Shown here piece after piece: positions 49,671-58,080 of a DNA stretch of 64,000 nt. Position 1 is the stretch's first letter; every line of letters starts with the position of its first letter. The notes below the pieces were generated by a model. It made no database searches. It was not told the DNA's origin and was given only the letters and a program-made list of their open reading frames with translations. The stretch spans positions 1 through 64,000 of the forward strand of contig JAIPDO010000017.1 in assembly GCA_021737645.1 (NCBI GenBank), read 5' to 3'. The translations under genes and the position numbers were made by a program. Origin of the DNA: Desulfarculaceae bacterium. Its GTDB lineage: Bacteria > Desulfobacterota > Desulfarculia > Desulfarculales > Desulfarculaceae.

Positions 49671-50794
49671 GTTCGGCTTCCCCCGAACTGGCCACCCTGG
49701 AGCCGGGTGAGGCCCTGGACGGCAGCTATCTGCTGCTGCGCTCCTCTCTGGGCACCACCAAAAATGGCAAATCTTACGGCATGTTGCGCTTGGGCGACCG
49801 CACCGGGGAGTTGGAGGGCCGCCTGTGGGATCAGGCTGAGGAGCTTATGGCCCCCCTGGCGCCGGGCATGGTGGTGAAGGCCACCGGACGGGTGGACTCC
49901 TACCAGGGCCGCACCCAGGTGGTGCTGCAATCCCTGGAGGCCGACCCCGATGCCGAACCAGCCTCCTTCCTGCCCGCCAGCCCGATTCCCCTGGACGAGC
50001 TGAAGGCCGGGCTGGCCGAAGTCCTGTCCTGGGTGAGCCAGCCAGACCTAAAGCAAATACTCGAAGCGTTTTTCGTGCAGGACGCCGAATTCGCCGCCGC
50101 CTTTGAGCGCGCCCCGGCGGCCAAGGGGGCTCACCACGCCTATGTGCACGGACTTTTAGAGCATACGGTGAGCACCGCCCGCTCGGCCCGCGCCCTGGCC
50201 GGTCTCTACCCAGCCGATTTGGAGCCCCAGGTGCTCATCGCCGGGGCCTTGCTGCACGACGTGGGCAAGGTGTTGGAGCTGACCATCGGCCCGCCCATCG
50301 ACTACACCGACCTGGGCCGCATGGAGGGCCATCTGGTGCTGGGCCTCAGGATGCTGGAGGGCAAGCTGGCGGGAATCCCGGACTTTCCCGCCAACCTGGC
50401 CGAGCACCTCCGGCACATGATCATCAGCCACCACGGGGCCTACGAGTTCGGCAGCCCGCGCAAGCCCAAGACCGCCGAAGCCCTGGTGCTCAACTTCATC
50501 GACGATTTGGACGCCAAGATGGCCATGGCCGGAGCCGCCCGCCGGGAAGCCGGGCCGGGCCACTGGAGCCAATACCACCGCCTCTTGGAGCGCTTTCTCT
50601 ACACCGGTCCCGGCCCCCTGGAGGGGTTGGAGCCCGGCGAGGAGCTTCCCCCCGCGCCCGGGGCCGAGGCCGCACCCCAGGCGCAGAGCGAGGCCGAGGC
50701 GGCTCCCCGCCCGGCCAAGCGCAAGAAGCGCCCCGAGCCGCCCGAGGAAACCACCCCGGGCCTTTTCGGCGGGGCGGACCAGGGAGAGGGCTAA
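49667..50794 (+). CDS. YhaM-like 3'-5' exoribonuclease / HD-domain protein
   Basis: A 375-residue protein with an OB-fold (residues 10-90, KNGKSYGMLRLGDRTGELEGRLWD), and an HD domain (residues 150-290) with the metal motif LLHDVGK and HHGAYE. The layout matches YhaM of Bacillus, a 3'-5' exoribonuclease that also cuts DNA. A proline/alanine/lysine-rich tail (residues 320-375, containing RPAKRKKRPEPPEE) is unusual and could bind nucleic acid. Its ATGA overlaps purQ. Confidence 0.82.
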   Translation: MSSASPELATLEPGEALDGSYLLLRSSLGTTKNGKSYGMLRLGDRTGELEGRLWDQAEELMAPLAPGMVVKATGRVDSYQGRTQVVLQSLEADPDAEPASFLPASPIPLDELKAGLAEVLSWVSQPDLKQILEAFFVQDAEFAAAFERAPAAKGAHHAYVHGLLEHTVSTARSARALAGLYPADLEPQVLIAGALLHDVGKVLELTIGPPIDYTDLGRMEGHLVLGLRMLEGKLAGIPDFPANLAEHLRHMIISHHGAYEFGSPRKPKTAEALVLNFIDDLDAKMAMAGAARREAGPGHWSQYHRLLERFLYTGPGPLEGLEPGEELPPAPGAEAAPQAQSEAEAAPRPAKRKKRPEPPEETTPGLFGGADQGEG

Positions 50795-51472
50795 ATGGCG
50801 GTGGAAGAAATTAAAGCCGTGCCGCCCTTCATCACTCTGGAGGGCGGCGAAGGCGTGGGCAAAAGCACCCAGCAGCGCATGCTGGTGCGCCGGGCTCGGG
50901 GCCTGGGCCTCACGGTGATTGGCACCCGGGAGCCGGGGGCCACCCAGTTGGGCGCATCGGTGCGCGATCTGCTCACCACGCCGGGGCACGACCACCCCGT
51001 TCAGCGAGCGGAGCTGTTTTTATATCTGGCCGACCGGGCCCAGCACGTGGAGCGGATCATCGCCCCGGCCCTTAGCGGAGGCCAGGTGGTGATCTGCGAC
51101 CGCTTCGCCGATTCCAGCGAGGTGTACCAGGGCCGGGCTCGCGGCCTGGGAGTGGAGTGGGTGCGCGAGCTCAACCGCTGGGCCTGCGGTGAGGTGTGGC
51201 CCGCCCTGACCATTCTACTGGACATGGAGCCGGGCAAGGGCCTACGGCGAGTCAACAAGCGCCAGGGCGAGCTGGGCCTGGCCCCGGATCGCCTGGAAAA
51301 CGAGGGCCTGGAGTTTCACCAGCAGGTGCGCCAGGGTTTTTTGGACCAGGCCGCGGCCGAGCCGGAGCGCATCAAGGTGGTGGACGCCTCCCTGCCCCAG
51401 GACGAGGTGGCCCTGGCCGTGTGGGCCCTGGCCGAACCTTTGCTCAAGGAGTTTAAGCGCTTGGCGGCGTAA
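50795..51472 (+). CDS. tmk: Thymidylate kinase
   Basis: A 225-residue dTMP kinase. P-loop region ITLEGGEGVGKSTQQRML (the E-G-x-GKST form), the DRx motif CDRFADSSEVYQGRARGLG and the LID region NKRQGELGLAPDRLENEG are present. It makes dTDP for DNA synthesis. The start is the base after the YhaM-like stop codon. Confidence 0.95.
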   Translation: MAVEEIKAVPPFITLEGGEGVGKSTQQRMLVRRARGLGLTVIGTREPGATQLGASVRDLLTTPGHDHPVQRAELFLYLADRAQHVERIIAPALSGGQVVICDRFADSSEVYQGRARGLGVEWVRELNRWACGEVWPALTILLDMEPGKGLRRVNKRQGELGLAPDRLENEGLEFHQQVRQGFLDQAAAEPERIKVVDASLPQDEVALAVWALAEPLLKEFKRLAA

Positions 51473-51478
51473 AGCATC

Positions 51479-52474
51479 ATGCACTTAACCGGTGTCATAG
51501 GCCAGCGCCGAGCGCTGTCCCAGCTGGAAGGCGAGATCGCCGCCGATCGCCTGGCCCATGCCTACATGTTCGTGGGGCCTGGCGGGGTGGGCCGCGCCAC
51601 CACGGCCCAGGCCATGTTCGCGGCGGTCAACTGCACCGAGCCCACCCCGGAGGGACCCTGCGGCTCTTGCGGCTCTTGCCACCGCCTAGCCGCCGGAACC
51701 CATGAAGACTTTCTGGTTCTGGCCCCGCCCAGCGAGGCCCGCTCCAGCCAGATCAAGGTGGAGCAGGTGCGTGAGGCCATCCGGGCCACCGGCTTCGCCC
51801 CCTTTGGCGGGGGCAAGCGCATGATCCTCATCAAGCAGGCCGAGCATTTGAACCCGGCCAGCGCCAACGCTCTGCTGAAAACCCTGGAAGAGCCGCCGCC
51901 GAACAATATTTTGGTGCTCACCGTGGGCGACGCCAAGGAGCTTTTGCCCACCCTGGTCAGCCGCTGCCGCAAGGTTGGCTTCATGCCGCTCACTGCCGAG
52001 GAGATCGCCGCCGAGCTTGTGCACCGGGGCGAGTCCCAAGCCGACGCCCGGCTCAAGGCGGGCCTGGCCGGGGGCAGCCTGGGCCGGGCCTTGGAGTTGA
52101 ACACCGCCGTGTTGCAGGCCGACCTGGAGCGCCTGGTCAGCCAACTCACCGCCGGGGGCCAAACCCTGGAGGATTGGGGCTTTGCCGAGGATCTGGTGGG
52201 AGCCCACCGGGGCGGCAAGGGCATCGACCGGGAAGGCATCAGCCAGGCCCTGGATCTTTTGGCCCTTTATTTTCGAGACGCGGCGGTTACCGCCGCCGGG
52301 CGGCAAAACATGGCCTGGCTGCCCGGCCCCAAGGCGGAGTTGAATATCGCCGACGCCTGCCGGGCCTTTGCCCAGGTGCGCCGAACCCAGGGACAAATCC
52401 TGGGCAACGCCGCGCCGGAGCTGGCCATGGTGGTGCTATTGGCGGGTCTAAAGGAGGCCCATAAGCATGCCTAA
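51479..52474 (+). CDS. holB: DNA polymerase III delta' subunit
   Basis: A 331-residue clamp-loader subunit. Features: IGQRRALSQLEGEIAADRLAHAYMF, a degenerate P-loop (GPGGVGRAT), the zinc ligands in CTEPTPEGPCGSCGSCHRL, and SANALLKTLEEPPPN. As in other delta' proteins the P-loop departs from GxxGxGKT, consistent with no ATPase activity. It follows tmk by six bases and overlaps ricT by eight. Confidence 0.92.
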   Translation: MHLTGVIGQRRALSQLEGEIAADRLAHAYMFVGPGGVGRATTAQAMFAAVNCTEPTPEGPCGSCGSCHRLAAGTHEDFLVLAPPSEARSSQIKVEQVREAIRATGFAPFGGGKRMILIKQAEHLNPASANALLKTLEEPPPNNILVLTVGDAKELLPTLVSRCRKVGFMPLTAEEIAAELVHRGESQADARLKAGLAGGSLGRALELNTAVLQADLERLVSQLTAGGQTLEDWGFAEDLVGAHRGGKGIDREGISQALDLLALYFRDAAVTAAGRQNMAWLPGPKAELNIADACRAFAQVRRTQGQILGNAAPELAMVVLLAGLKEAHKHA

Positions 52475-53459
52475 GGTAGTGGGAGTCCGCTTTTCCCGCG
52501 GCAGCAAAATATACGACTTCGACGCCGGCCTGTTCGTACTAAAAACCGGCGATCATGTCATCGTGGACACCGAATACGGCCTGGCCCTGGGCGAGGTTAC
52601 CCGTGGGCCACGCGCCCTGCCCGAGCCCCCCGAGGGCGAGGAGCCCTATGTGCTCAAGCAGGTGTTCCGCCTGGCCACGCCCGAGGACCTGGAGCAGCAG
52701 GCCAACAACGCGGTGCAGGAAAAAGAGGCCTACCGCTACTGCCAGGAGCGCATCGCCTCGCGCAAGCTGGACATGAACCTGGTGAAGGTGGAGTGCCTGT
52801 TCGACCGCACCAAGATGATCTTCTTCTTCACCGCCGAAGGCCGCCTGGACTTCCGGGAATTGGTGCGCGACATGGTGGGACGCCTGCGCACCAGGGTGGA
52901 GATGCGCCAGATCGGGGTGCGCCACGAAGCCAAGCTTTTGGGCGGCCTGGGCTCCTGCGGCCGGGAAATCTGCTGCGCCACTTTCCTCAAGGACTTCGAG
53001 CCGGTGAGCGTGAAGATGGCCAAGGAGCAGAACCTTTCGCTCAACCCCACCAAGATCAGCGGGCTCTGCGGCCGCCTGATGTGCTGCCTCACCTACGAGT
53101 TCGAAACCTACAAGGCCCTCAAGAAGGACCTTCCCAAGCTGGGCAAACGCCTGAGCCTGGCCGACGGCCGCGAGGCCAAGGTGATCCGCCAGAACGTTTT
53201 GGAAAAGCGGGTGACCCTGTACATCCCCGGCGAGGGCGAGGTGGCCGTGGGGCCCGAGGAGCTGGCCACCATGTTGACCCGGCCTCCGGGACAGGCCTCC
53301 CCACCCCCCAAAGACAACCAAGGCAAGCAAGCCGCCCCCGGCCCCAAGAGCCAGGACCAGCCCAAAGCGCCGGAGCCCGAGGCCAAGAACGGCAAGCCCG
53401 CCTCTTCCCGCCGGCGGCGGCCGCGCCGCCGGGGCAAAAAGGGACCCAAAACCACATGA
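52467..53459 (+). CDS. ricT: RicT (YaaT/PSP1 domain) family protein
   Basis: A 330-residue PSP1-domain protein. The cysteine signature GSCGREICCATFLKDF and GLCGRLMCCLTYE binds Fe-S clusters in the Bacillus Ric complex with RicA and RicF, which aids RNA processing and phosphorelay. Here the C-terminus carries an extra tail (about residues 270-330) of proline, glutamine, lysine and arginine (GKPASSRRRRPRRRGKKG). AAGGAGG precedes the start. Confidence 0.9.
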   Translation: MPKVVGVRFSRGSKIYDFDAGLFVLKTGDHVIVDTEYGLALGEVTRGPRALPEPPEGEEPYVLKQVFRLATPEDLEQQANNAVQEKEAYRYCQERIASRKLDMNLVKVECLFDRTKMIFFFTAEGRLDFRELVRDMVGRLRTRVEMRQIGVRHEAKLLGGLGSCGREICCATFLKDFEPVSVKMAKEQNLSLNPTKISGLCGRLMCCLTYEFETYKALKKDLPKLGKRLSLADGREAKVIRQNVLEKRVTLYIPGEGEVAVGPEELATMLTRPPGQASPPPKDNQGKQAAPGPKSQDQPKAPEPEAKNGKPASSRRRRPRRRGKKGPKTT

Positions 53460-55459
53460 GCCAGCCGTTTTATATAACCACCCCCATCTACTACGTGAAC
53501 GCGGAGCCCCACCTGGGCCACGCCTACACCACCATAGTGGCCGACGTGGCTTCGCGCTACCACCGTTTGGCCGGCGACGAGGTGCGCTTCCAGACCGGCA
53601 CCGACGAGCACGGCGACAAGATCGCCCAGGCCGCCGAGGAGCGGGGGGTCACTCCCCAGCAATACGCCGACCAGATAAGCGGCAAGTTCCGCCATTTGTG
53701 GCCCGAGCTGCACATCACCAACGACAAGTTCATCCGCACCACCGATGCGGATCACAAGCAGGTGGTCACCAGCATCCTGCAAAAGGTCTACGACGCAGGG
53801 GACATCTACTTCGCCAAGTACGGCGGCCACTACTGCGTGGGCTGCGAGCGCTTCCTCACCGAGCACGAAATGATCGACGGCAAGTGCCCGGACCACGGCA
53901 CGGTGCCGGTGTATCAGGAGGAAGAAAACTACTTCTTCCGCATGAGCAACTACACTGAGCAGCTCAAGGCCCACATCGAGGCCCATCCGGATTTCATCCG
54001 GCCCGAGCGCTACAAGAACGAGGTGCTCTCCATGCTGGAGCAGGGGCTGGAGGATCTGTGCATCAGCCGCCCCAAAACCCGCCTCACCTGGGGCATCGAT
54101 TTGCCCTTTGACACCGGCTATGTCACCTACGTGTGGTTCGACGCGCTGATCAACTACCTAACCGGCCTGGGCTGGCCGGACGGCGGCAACATGGCCAAGT
54201 TCTGGCCTGGCGCCCAGCACCTTATCGCCAAGGACATCCTGAAGCCCCACGCCATCTTCTGGCCCACCATGCTCATGTCCCTGGCCCGGGCCGAGGGGCG
54301 CCCGGCCCATGACTACCTGTACCAGCACCTTAACGTGCACGGCTATTGGAACGTGGACCAGGCCAAGATGTCCAAGAGCCTGGGCAACGTGGTGCGTCCC
54401 TTGGAGCTGGCCGAGATCTACGGGGTGGAGGCCTTCCGCTATTTCCTGATGCGCGAGATGTCCTTCGGCCTGGACTCCAGCTTCAGCGAACAGCTCCTGG
54501 TGGAGCGCTACAACTCGGATTTGGCCAACGACCTGGGCAACCTGTTCTCCCGAGTGCTGTCGCTGCTGCACAAGTTCCGGGGCGGAGTGGTGCCCCAGCC
54601 CGGCCCGGAGCAGCCCCAAGACGCCGAGCTTGCCGCCTTGTCCGACGCGGTGCTGGCCGAGTACCGGCGGGAAAACCAGCGCTTCGCCTTCCACAAGGCC
54701 CTGGCCTCGGTGTGGAGCCTTATCGGCGCGGCCAACAAGTACGTGGTGGTCAGCGAGCCCTGGACCCTGGCCAAGGACCCGGAGCAGGCCCCTCGCCTGG
54801 ACCGGGTGCTCCACGACCTGTGCCAACTCCTGGCCAAAGTGGCGGTGATGATTCGGCCGGTGATGCCGCTCACCGCAGAGAAGATGGCCGGGGTGCTCAG
54901 CCTGGGGCGCATAGAGCCTGGCATGTTGGCTCTGCTGGAAAAAGGCCAGGCCTTGCTGGCTCCGGGAGCCCAGACCCACCAGCCGCCCGCCCTGTTCCCG
55001 CGCATCGACACCAAGAAGGTGAAAGCCAAAGCGGCCAAGGCCGGGCAAAAGGCCGAGGCCAAGCCCGCGCCTAAGGCCGAGAAAAAAGCCAAGGCCCCGG
55101 CACCATCCCCGGAAAAGGCCGCCGGAGAGCCCGCCCAGATCAGCATCGAGCAGTTCGGCCAGGTGAAGCTCAAGGTGGCCACGGTGCTGACCGCCGAGCG
55201 CATCCCCAAGGCGGACAAGATCCTCAAGCTCACCCTGGACGCCGGGGAAGACCAGCCCCGCACCGTGGTGGCCGGGGTGGCCCAGCACTATGAGCCCGAG
55301 GAGTTGGTGGGTATGCAGGTGGTCATCGTGGCCAACCTCAAGCCAGCCAAGCTCAGGGGCATCACCAGTCAGGGCATGGTCCTGGCCGCGGTGGGGCCGG
55401 ACGGCCTGTGCGTGGTGTCGCCCAGCAAGCAGACACCTCCGGGCAGCCAGGTGCGTTAA
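53456..55459 (+). CDS. metG: Methionyl-tRNA synthetase with C-terminal tRNA-binding domain
   Basis: A 667-residue class I synthetase. HIGH appears as PHLGHAYTTIVADV, KMSKS as AKMSKSLGNVV, and the zinc knuckle as CVGCERFLTEHEMIDGKCPDHG. A lysine/alanine-rich linker (about 520-555) joins to an EMAP-like OB-fold (QFGQVKLKVATVLTAERI, about 565-667). The start ATG overlaps the ricT stop (ATGA). Confidence 0.96.
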   Translation: MSQPFYITTPIYYVNAEPHLGHAYTTIVADVASRYHRLAGDEVRFQTGTDEHGDKIAQAAEERGVTPQQYADQISGKFRHLWPELHITNDKFIRTTDADHKQVVTSILQKVYDAGDIYFAKYGGHYCVGCERFLTEHEMIDGKCPDHGTVPVYQEEENYFFRMSNYTEQLKAHIEAHPDFIRPERYKNEVLSMLEQGLEDLCISRPKTRLTWGIDLPFDTGYVTYVWFDALINYLTGLGWPDGGNMAKFWPGAQHLIAKDILKPHAIFWPTMLMSLARAEGRPAHDYLYQHLNVHGYWNVDQAKMSKSLGNVVRPLELAEIYGVEAFRYFLMREMSFGLDSSFSEQLLVERYNSDLANDLGNLFSRVLSLLHKFRGGVVPQPGPEQPQDAELAALSDAVLAEYRRENQRFAFHKALASVWSLIGAANKYVVVSEPWTLAKDPEQAPRLDRVLHDLCQLLAKVAVMIRPVMPLTAEKMAGVLSLGRIEPGMLALLEKGQALLAPGAQTHQPPALFPRIDTKKVKAKAAKAGQKAEAKPAPKAEKKAKAPAPSPEKAAGEPAQISIEQFGQVKLKVATVLTAERIPKADKILKLTLDAGEDQPRTVVAGVAQHYEPEELVGMQVVIVANLKPAKLRGITSQGMVLAAVGPDGLCVVSPSKQTPPGSQVR

Positions 55460-55501
55460 GGCTTAAAGATCGCGCCTGCCCGCGCTTAAAAGGAAGCTGT
55501 T

Positions 55502-55948
55502 ATGACCGGCTTAAAAAAGTACGCCGCGAGCCGCGCCTGCGTGTTGATGCTTTTAGCCCTGTTGGGCCTGTGCCTGGCCGGTTCGTCCTGGGCCGGTGAC
55601 AGCCAGGATCTTTTGGCTCAATCTCAGGCCAAGCACTGGCTGGGCTTGCTGGATAAGGGCAACTACGACGACGCCTACCGCCAGGCCGCGCCAGTGCTGC
55701 AACAGGCGGTGACGCCCGCCAAGTGGCGGCAGATGATGATCCAGCTGGCCGCCAAGACCGGCCCGTCCAAAGGGCGCAAGCTCTTGCACGGCCGCGCGAC
55801 CCAGGACCTGCCCGGCGCGCCCAAAAACAAGTATTACATCGCCGTGTTCGAGCCGAACTTCGCCAGACAGCCCAAGCTGTTGGAGCAGGTGGCCCTCATT
55901 CTGGGGAGCAACGGCCAGTGGCGGGTGGCGGGCTACTACCTGAAGTAG
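55502..55948 (+). CDS. Exported DUF4019 protein
   Basis: A 148-residue protein with a signal peptide (CVLMLLALLGLCLAGSSWAG). The mature part matches DUF4019: WLGLLDKGNYDDAYRQAAPVL, KWRQMMIQLAAKTGPSKGRK and the final GSNGQWRVAGYYLK. Function unknown; members are periplasmic. AGGAAG precedes the ATG. Confidence 0.78.
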   Translation: MTGLKKYAASRACVLMLLALLGLCLAGSSWAGDSQDLLAQSQAKHWLGLLDKGNYDDAYRQAAPVLQQAVTPAKWRQMMIQLAAKTGPSKGRKLLHGRATQDLPGAPKNKYYIAVFEPNFARQPKLLEQVALILGSNGQWRVAGYYLK

Positions 55949-56003
55949 GTCGGCGGCGAGGCCGGAGCGCAGAGCGCGAAACGAAATTTTATCTTGGTGT
56001 AGG

Positions 56004-56030
56004 GGCGGGGTTTATCCCCGCCTTTGCTTT
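56004..56030 (+). terminator. Terminator after the DUF4019 gene
   Basis: GGCGGGG (56004-56010) and CCCCGCC (56016-56022) with loop TTTAT, then TTTGCTTTTTT. The stem is nearly the same as the ilv/leu terminator at 35748. Confidence 0.75.
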
Positions 56031-56048
56031 TTTCGCGGCAAGAAGCAA

Positions 56049-56085
56049 TTGTTGGGTTTCGCTTCGCTCTACCCAACCTACGCCA
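56049..56085. repeat. Family B intergenic repeat, copy B7
   Basis: ttgttgggtttcgcttcg followed by ctctacccaacctacgccaa; nearly identical to B4. Confidence 0.85.
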
Positions 56086-56124
56086 ACTCTGTAATTTGCC
56101 TAAGAAAAACGCTAGGATATGTTC

Positions 56125-56259
56125 GCGGCACAGCCAGGCGCCGCAGGGCAAGGCGGCAGGCGAACGAGGGGCGCAGGCGTAGTATGCCTACGCCGAGGAC
56201 CGAGTGATGCCGACAACGCTGCCATGCGGGGTTTGGCGAAACCGCGCGGCGAAGCCGCC
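56125..56259. repeat. Family A intergenic repeat, copy A8
   Basis: Standard ends (gcggcacagccagg, ggcgaagccgcc) and a hairpin arm cgtagtatgcctacg. It ends 11 bases from the stop codon of the SpoIIAA-like gene. Confidence 0.85.
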
Positions 56260-56270
56260 CGCCCAGGCAC

Positions 56271-56651
56271 CTAGCTTCGGACAAACTCCCACGCCAACTC
56301 AATCTCCTCCACGTTGAAGTAGCGTTCGATTATCCCCCTCTTGGCGTTGGCCATGAGAAGGTTGTCCATGGTCACCAGGCTCTGGGCCATCTGGCTGTCA
56401 CCCACCACCGCGATGCGCTCCAGGTATTTCCTCTTGCTCAGGGTGCGGCGGCAATCCTCGATGTAGTTCTCCAGGGGAACCTTGCTCAACTCCAGCCTAT
56501 CCAGCCTTATCAGCAGGTTCAGCCGGCCCCCGGCCTGGGCCATCCACTGGTCCAGGGTCTGCTCAAAGGTATCGACGTCCTTCTTGGAATAGGTGCGCAG
56601 CACCTCCACCGCCAGGACACGGCCTCCGCTTTCCGGCATCACCTTGAACAT
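56271..56651 (-). CDS. SpoIIAA-like (STAS-fold) protein
   Basis: A 126-residue soluble protein whose layout (VLAVEVLRTYSKKDVDTFEQTL, LNLLIRLDRLELSKVPLENY, RIAVVGDSQMAQSLVTMDNLL) matches the SpoIIAA-like family (PF11964), which shares the STAS fold. Partners are unknown. The start at 56651 has GGGAG upstream; a longer frame to 56744 lacks one. Confidence 0.72.
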   Translation of the reverse strand: MFKVMPESGGRVLAVEVLRTYSKKDVDTFEQTLDQWMAQAGGRLNLLIRLDRLELSKVPLENYIEDCRRTLSKRKYLERIAVVGDSQMAQSLVTMDNLLMANAKRGIIERYFNVEEIELAWEFVRS

Positions 56652-56763
56652 GTCGCTTTTCTCCCAGCGTGTGCCCGCCCCACGGGCGGCGATCCTGCCA
56701 AATACTAACCTGAAACCCGGCCAAGAGACAGCCCCGCCACCCAATGTTCACCAAACGGTGGGC

Positions 56764-56792
56764 AAAAAAAGCCCCCGGCCCGTGTGGGCCGG
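56764..56792 (-). terminator. Terminator after the TraT-like gene
   Basis: On the minus strand CCGGCCC and GGGCCGG form a 7 bp stem with loop ACAC, then GGGC and seven T. Confidence 0.85.
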
Positions 56793-56820
56793 AGGTGGGA
56801 AATCTGCTGTGGATGACGCC

Positions 56821-57561
56821 TTAGATGACCCCGGCGATGGACTGGGCGATGCCCTGGCGCAGGGCGGGATAGGCCTCGGGCCACTCCAGGCCGGTCTGGC
56901 GGGCGGTGGAGATTATGCGGGTCTGGTACTTCTTCATACCGCTGGTGCTGGCCGACTGCTGGCTCACCGTGGTGTTGCCGGTGCCTTGCTGCAGGCGGGT
57001 GTTGAAGGTCTGGGAAGTGGGCGAAGCGCCCCGCTCGGAGATTTGCAGGTCGGTGACCACCGCATAGGTGTTCACCTTGACCATGGCCCCGCTGATCAGC
57101 TCGGCCGCGCCGCCGGCCACCGCACCGATGGCCGCGCCGGCCCCGGCCTGGCTGCCGCCCAGCACCGCGCCGATGGCGCCGCCGGCGATGGGCCCGCCAA
57201 AGCCTGCCATCTTTGACTTCTCCAGGGCCGACTCGTCGGTGAGCCCCACGGAGAGAACGTTGGCCTGTAGCCAGTAATGGGCCTTGTTGGGATCGTTAAC
57301 CACCGTGAAACCCTTGGCCTGCACCGCAGCCACGATGTCCGGCTGGAGGTTGAACTGCTTGTCGCTGGTGTTGCGCACCTGGATAAACACGGTGCGCTGG
57401 GCCGGAGGCACCGGGTCCATGAAGACGGAAGCGCTCATCTTGTTTTCCACCTTCAAGTCTTTGTAGCGGATTCCGGTGTAGGTGGCGGCGCAGCCTGCCA
57501 AAAGGGCCACGACCCCCAGACAGATGGCCAAGAGAGCCAGGCGGTGCACTTTAACAAACAT
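56821..57561 (-). CDS. TraT-like complement resistance lipoprotein
   Basis: A 246-residue outer-membrane lipoprotein with lipobox LLAGC (Cys about residue 23). Matches the TraT family: TGIRYKDLKVENKMSASVFMDP, VFIQVRNTSDKQFNL, the glycine-rich membrane segment GGAIGAVLGGSQAGAGAAIG (about 135-160), and the C-terminal EWPEAYPALRQGIAQSIAG. In plasmids TraT gives surface exclusion and serum resistance; in free-living anaerobes the role is unknown. Strong terminator downstream. Confidence 0.88.
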   Translation of the reverse strand: MFVKVHRLALLAICLGVVALLAGCAATYTGIRYKDLKVENKMSASVFMDPVPPAQRTVFIQVRNTSDKQFNLQPDIVAAVQAKGFTVVNDPNKAHYWLQANVLSVGLTDESALEKSKMAGFGGPIAGGAIGAVLGGSQAGAGAAIGAVAGGAAELISGAMVKVNTYAVVTDLQISERGASPTSQTFNTRLQQGTGNTTVSQQSASTSGMKKYQTRIISTARQTGLEWPEAYPALRQGIAQSIAGVI

Positions 57562-57759
57562 ACCATTCCTCCTTATTGTCTCGGCGGTCTCAGGGAGGCG
57601 TCTCCCTGGCCGTCCGTCGCGAACCCATTGGTGAACCTTTCCGGGGACCCCCTCCCCGGACGCATTTCCGTGGCCTTAATTATGGCTTACTCGGGCCGTT
57701 CTGAAAAGAGTAAGCTTTTCGCGCCCACCGAATTTTTGGGCGTACGCTCATAATAATTC

Positions 57760-57788
57760 TTGACAGGGCTCGCACCCCGCCTTAGATT
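57760..57788 (+). promoter_or_regulatory. Promoter of the DUF134/DUF5320 cluster
   Basis: Perfect TTGACA (57760-57765), 17 bp spacer, TAGATT (57783-57788). The leader before the DUF134 start is about 290 bases and includes repeat A9. Confidence 0.6.
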
Positions 57789-57918
57789 ATGGTCATAGGC
57801 TCATAACTTTTGCCTGAGTGTTTCATGAAGGTTGTGCGGTGAGAAACCACTAAATAGTACTTGTGGGGTCTTAATGAACGAAAAGACAGCAAAAAACAAA
57901 CGCGGCTTTCACCTTGGT

Positions 57919-58043
57919 CCGGCACAGCCAGCCGCCAGCAGACAAGGCGTCCGCCAAGCGAGGGCCGCAGGCGTAGCCGAAGCTACGGCGAGGTCCGAGC
58001 GAAGTCGGCAACGCAGTATGCCGATGACTGGCGCGGCCGGACG
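57919..58043. repeat. Family A intergenic repeat, copy A9 (diverged)
   Basis: Has ccggcacagccagccgcc, gacaaggcgtccgccaagcg, a hairpin arm gcgtagccgaagctacggc, and ggcaacgcagtatgccg. It is the only copy not next to a minus-strand stop codon; it lies in the 5' leader of the DUF134 gene. Confidence 0.75.
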
Positions 58044-58080
58044 CCCAACCTTCATGTAACACCCAGGCCAGGAGGACCCA

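Larger units (their letters stand above)
57562..58080. other. Spacer with promoter and A9 repeat ahead of the DUF134 cluster
   Basis: A 519 bp stretch. The first half is free of recognisable signals except a promoter (57760-57788); the second half contains A9 (57919-58043) inside the predicted transcript. A short frame from ATG 57874 (MNEKTAKNKRGF) runs into the repeat and ends at 58059; it is probably a repeat-spoiled or non-coding frame. Confidence 0.55.

Noticed and set aside
57874-58059. Short gene MNEKTAKNKRGF... upstream of DUF134
   Set aside because: Most of it is translated repeat A9 and there is no clear ribosome binding site.
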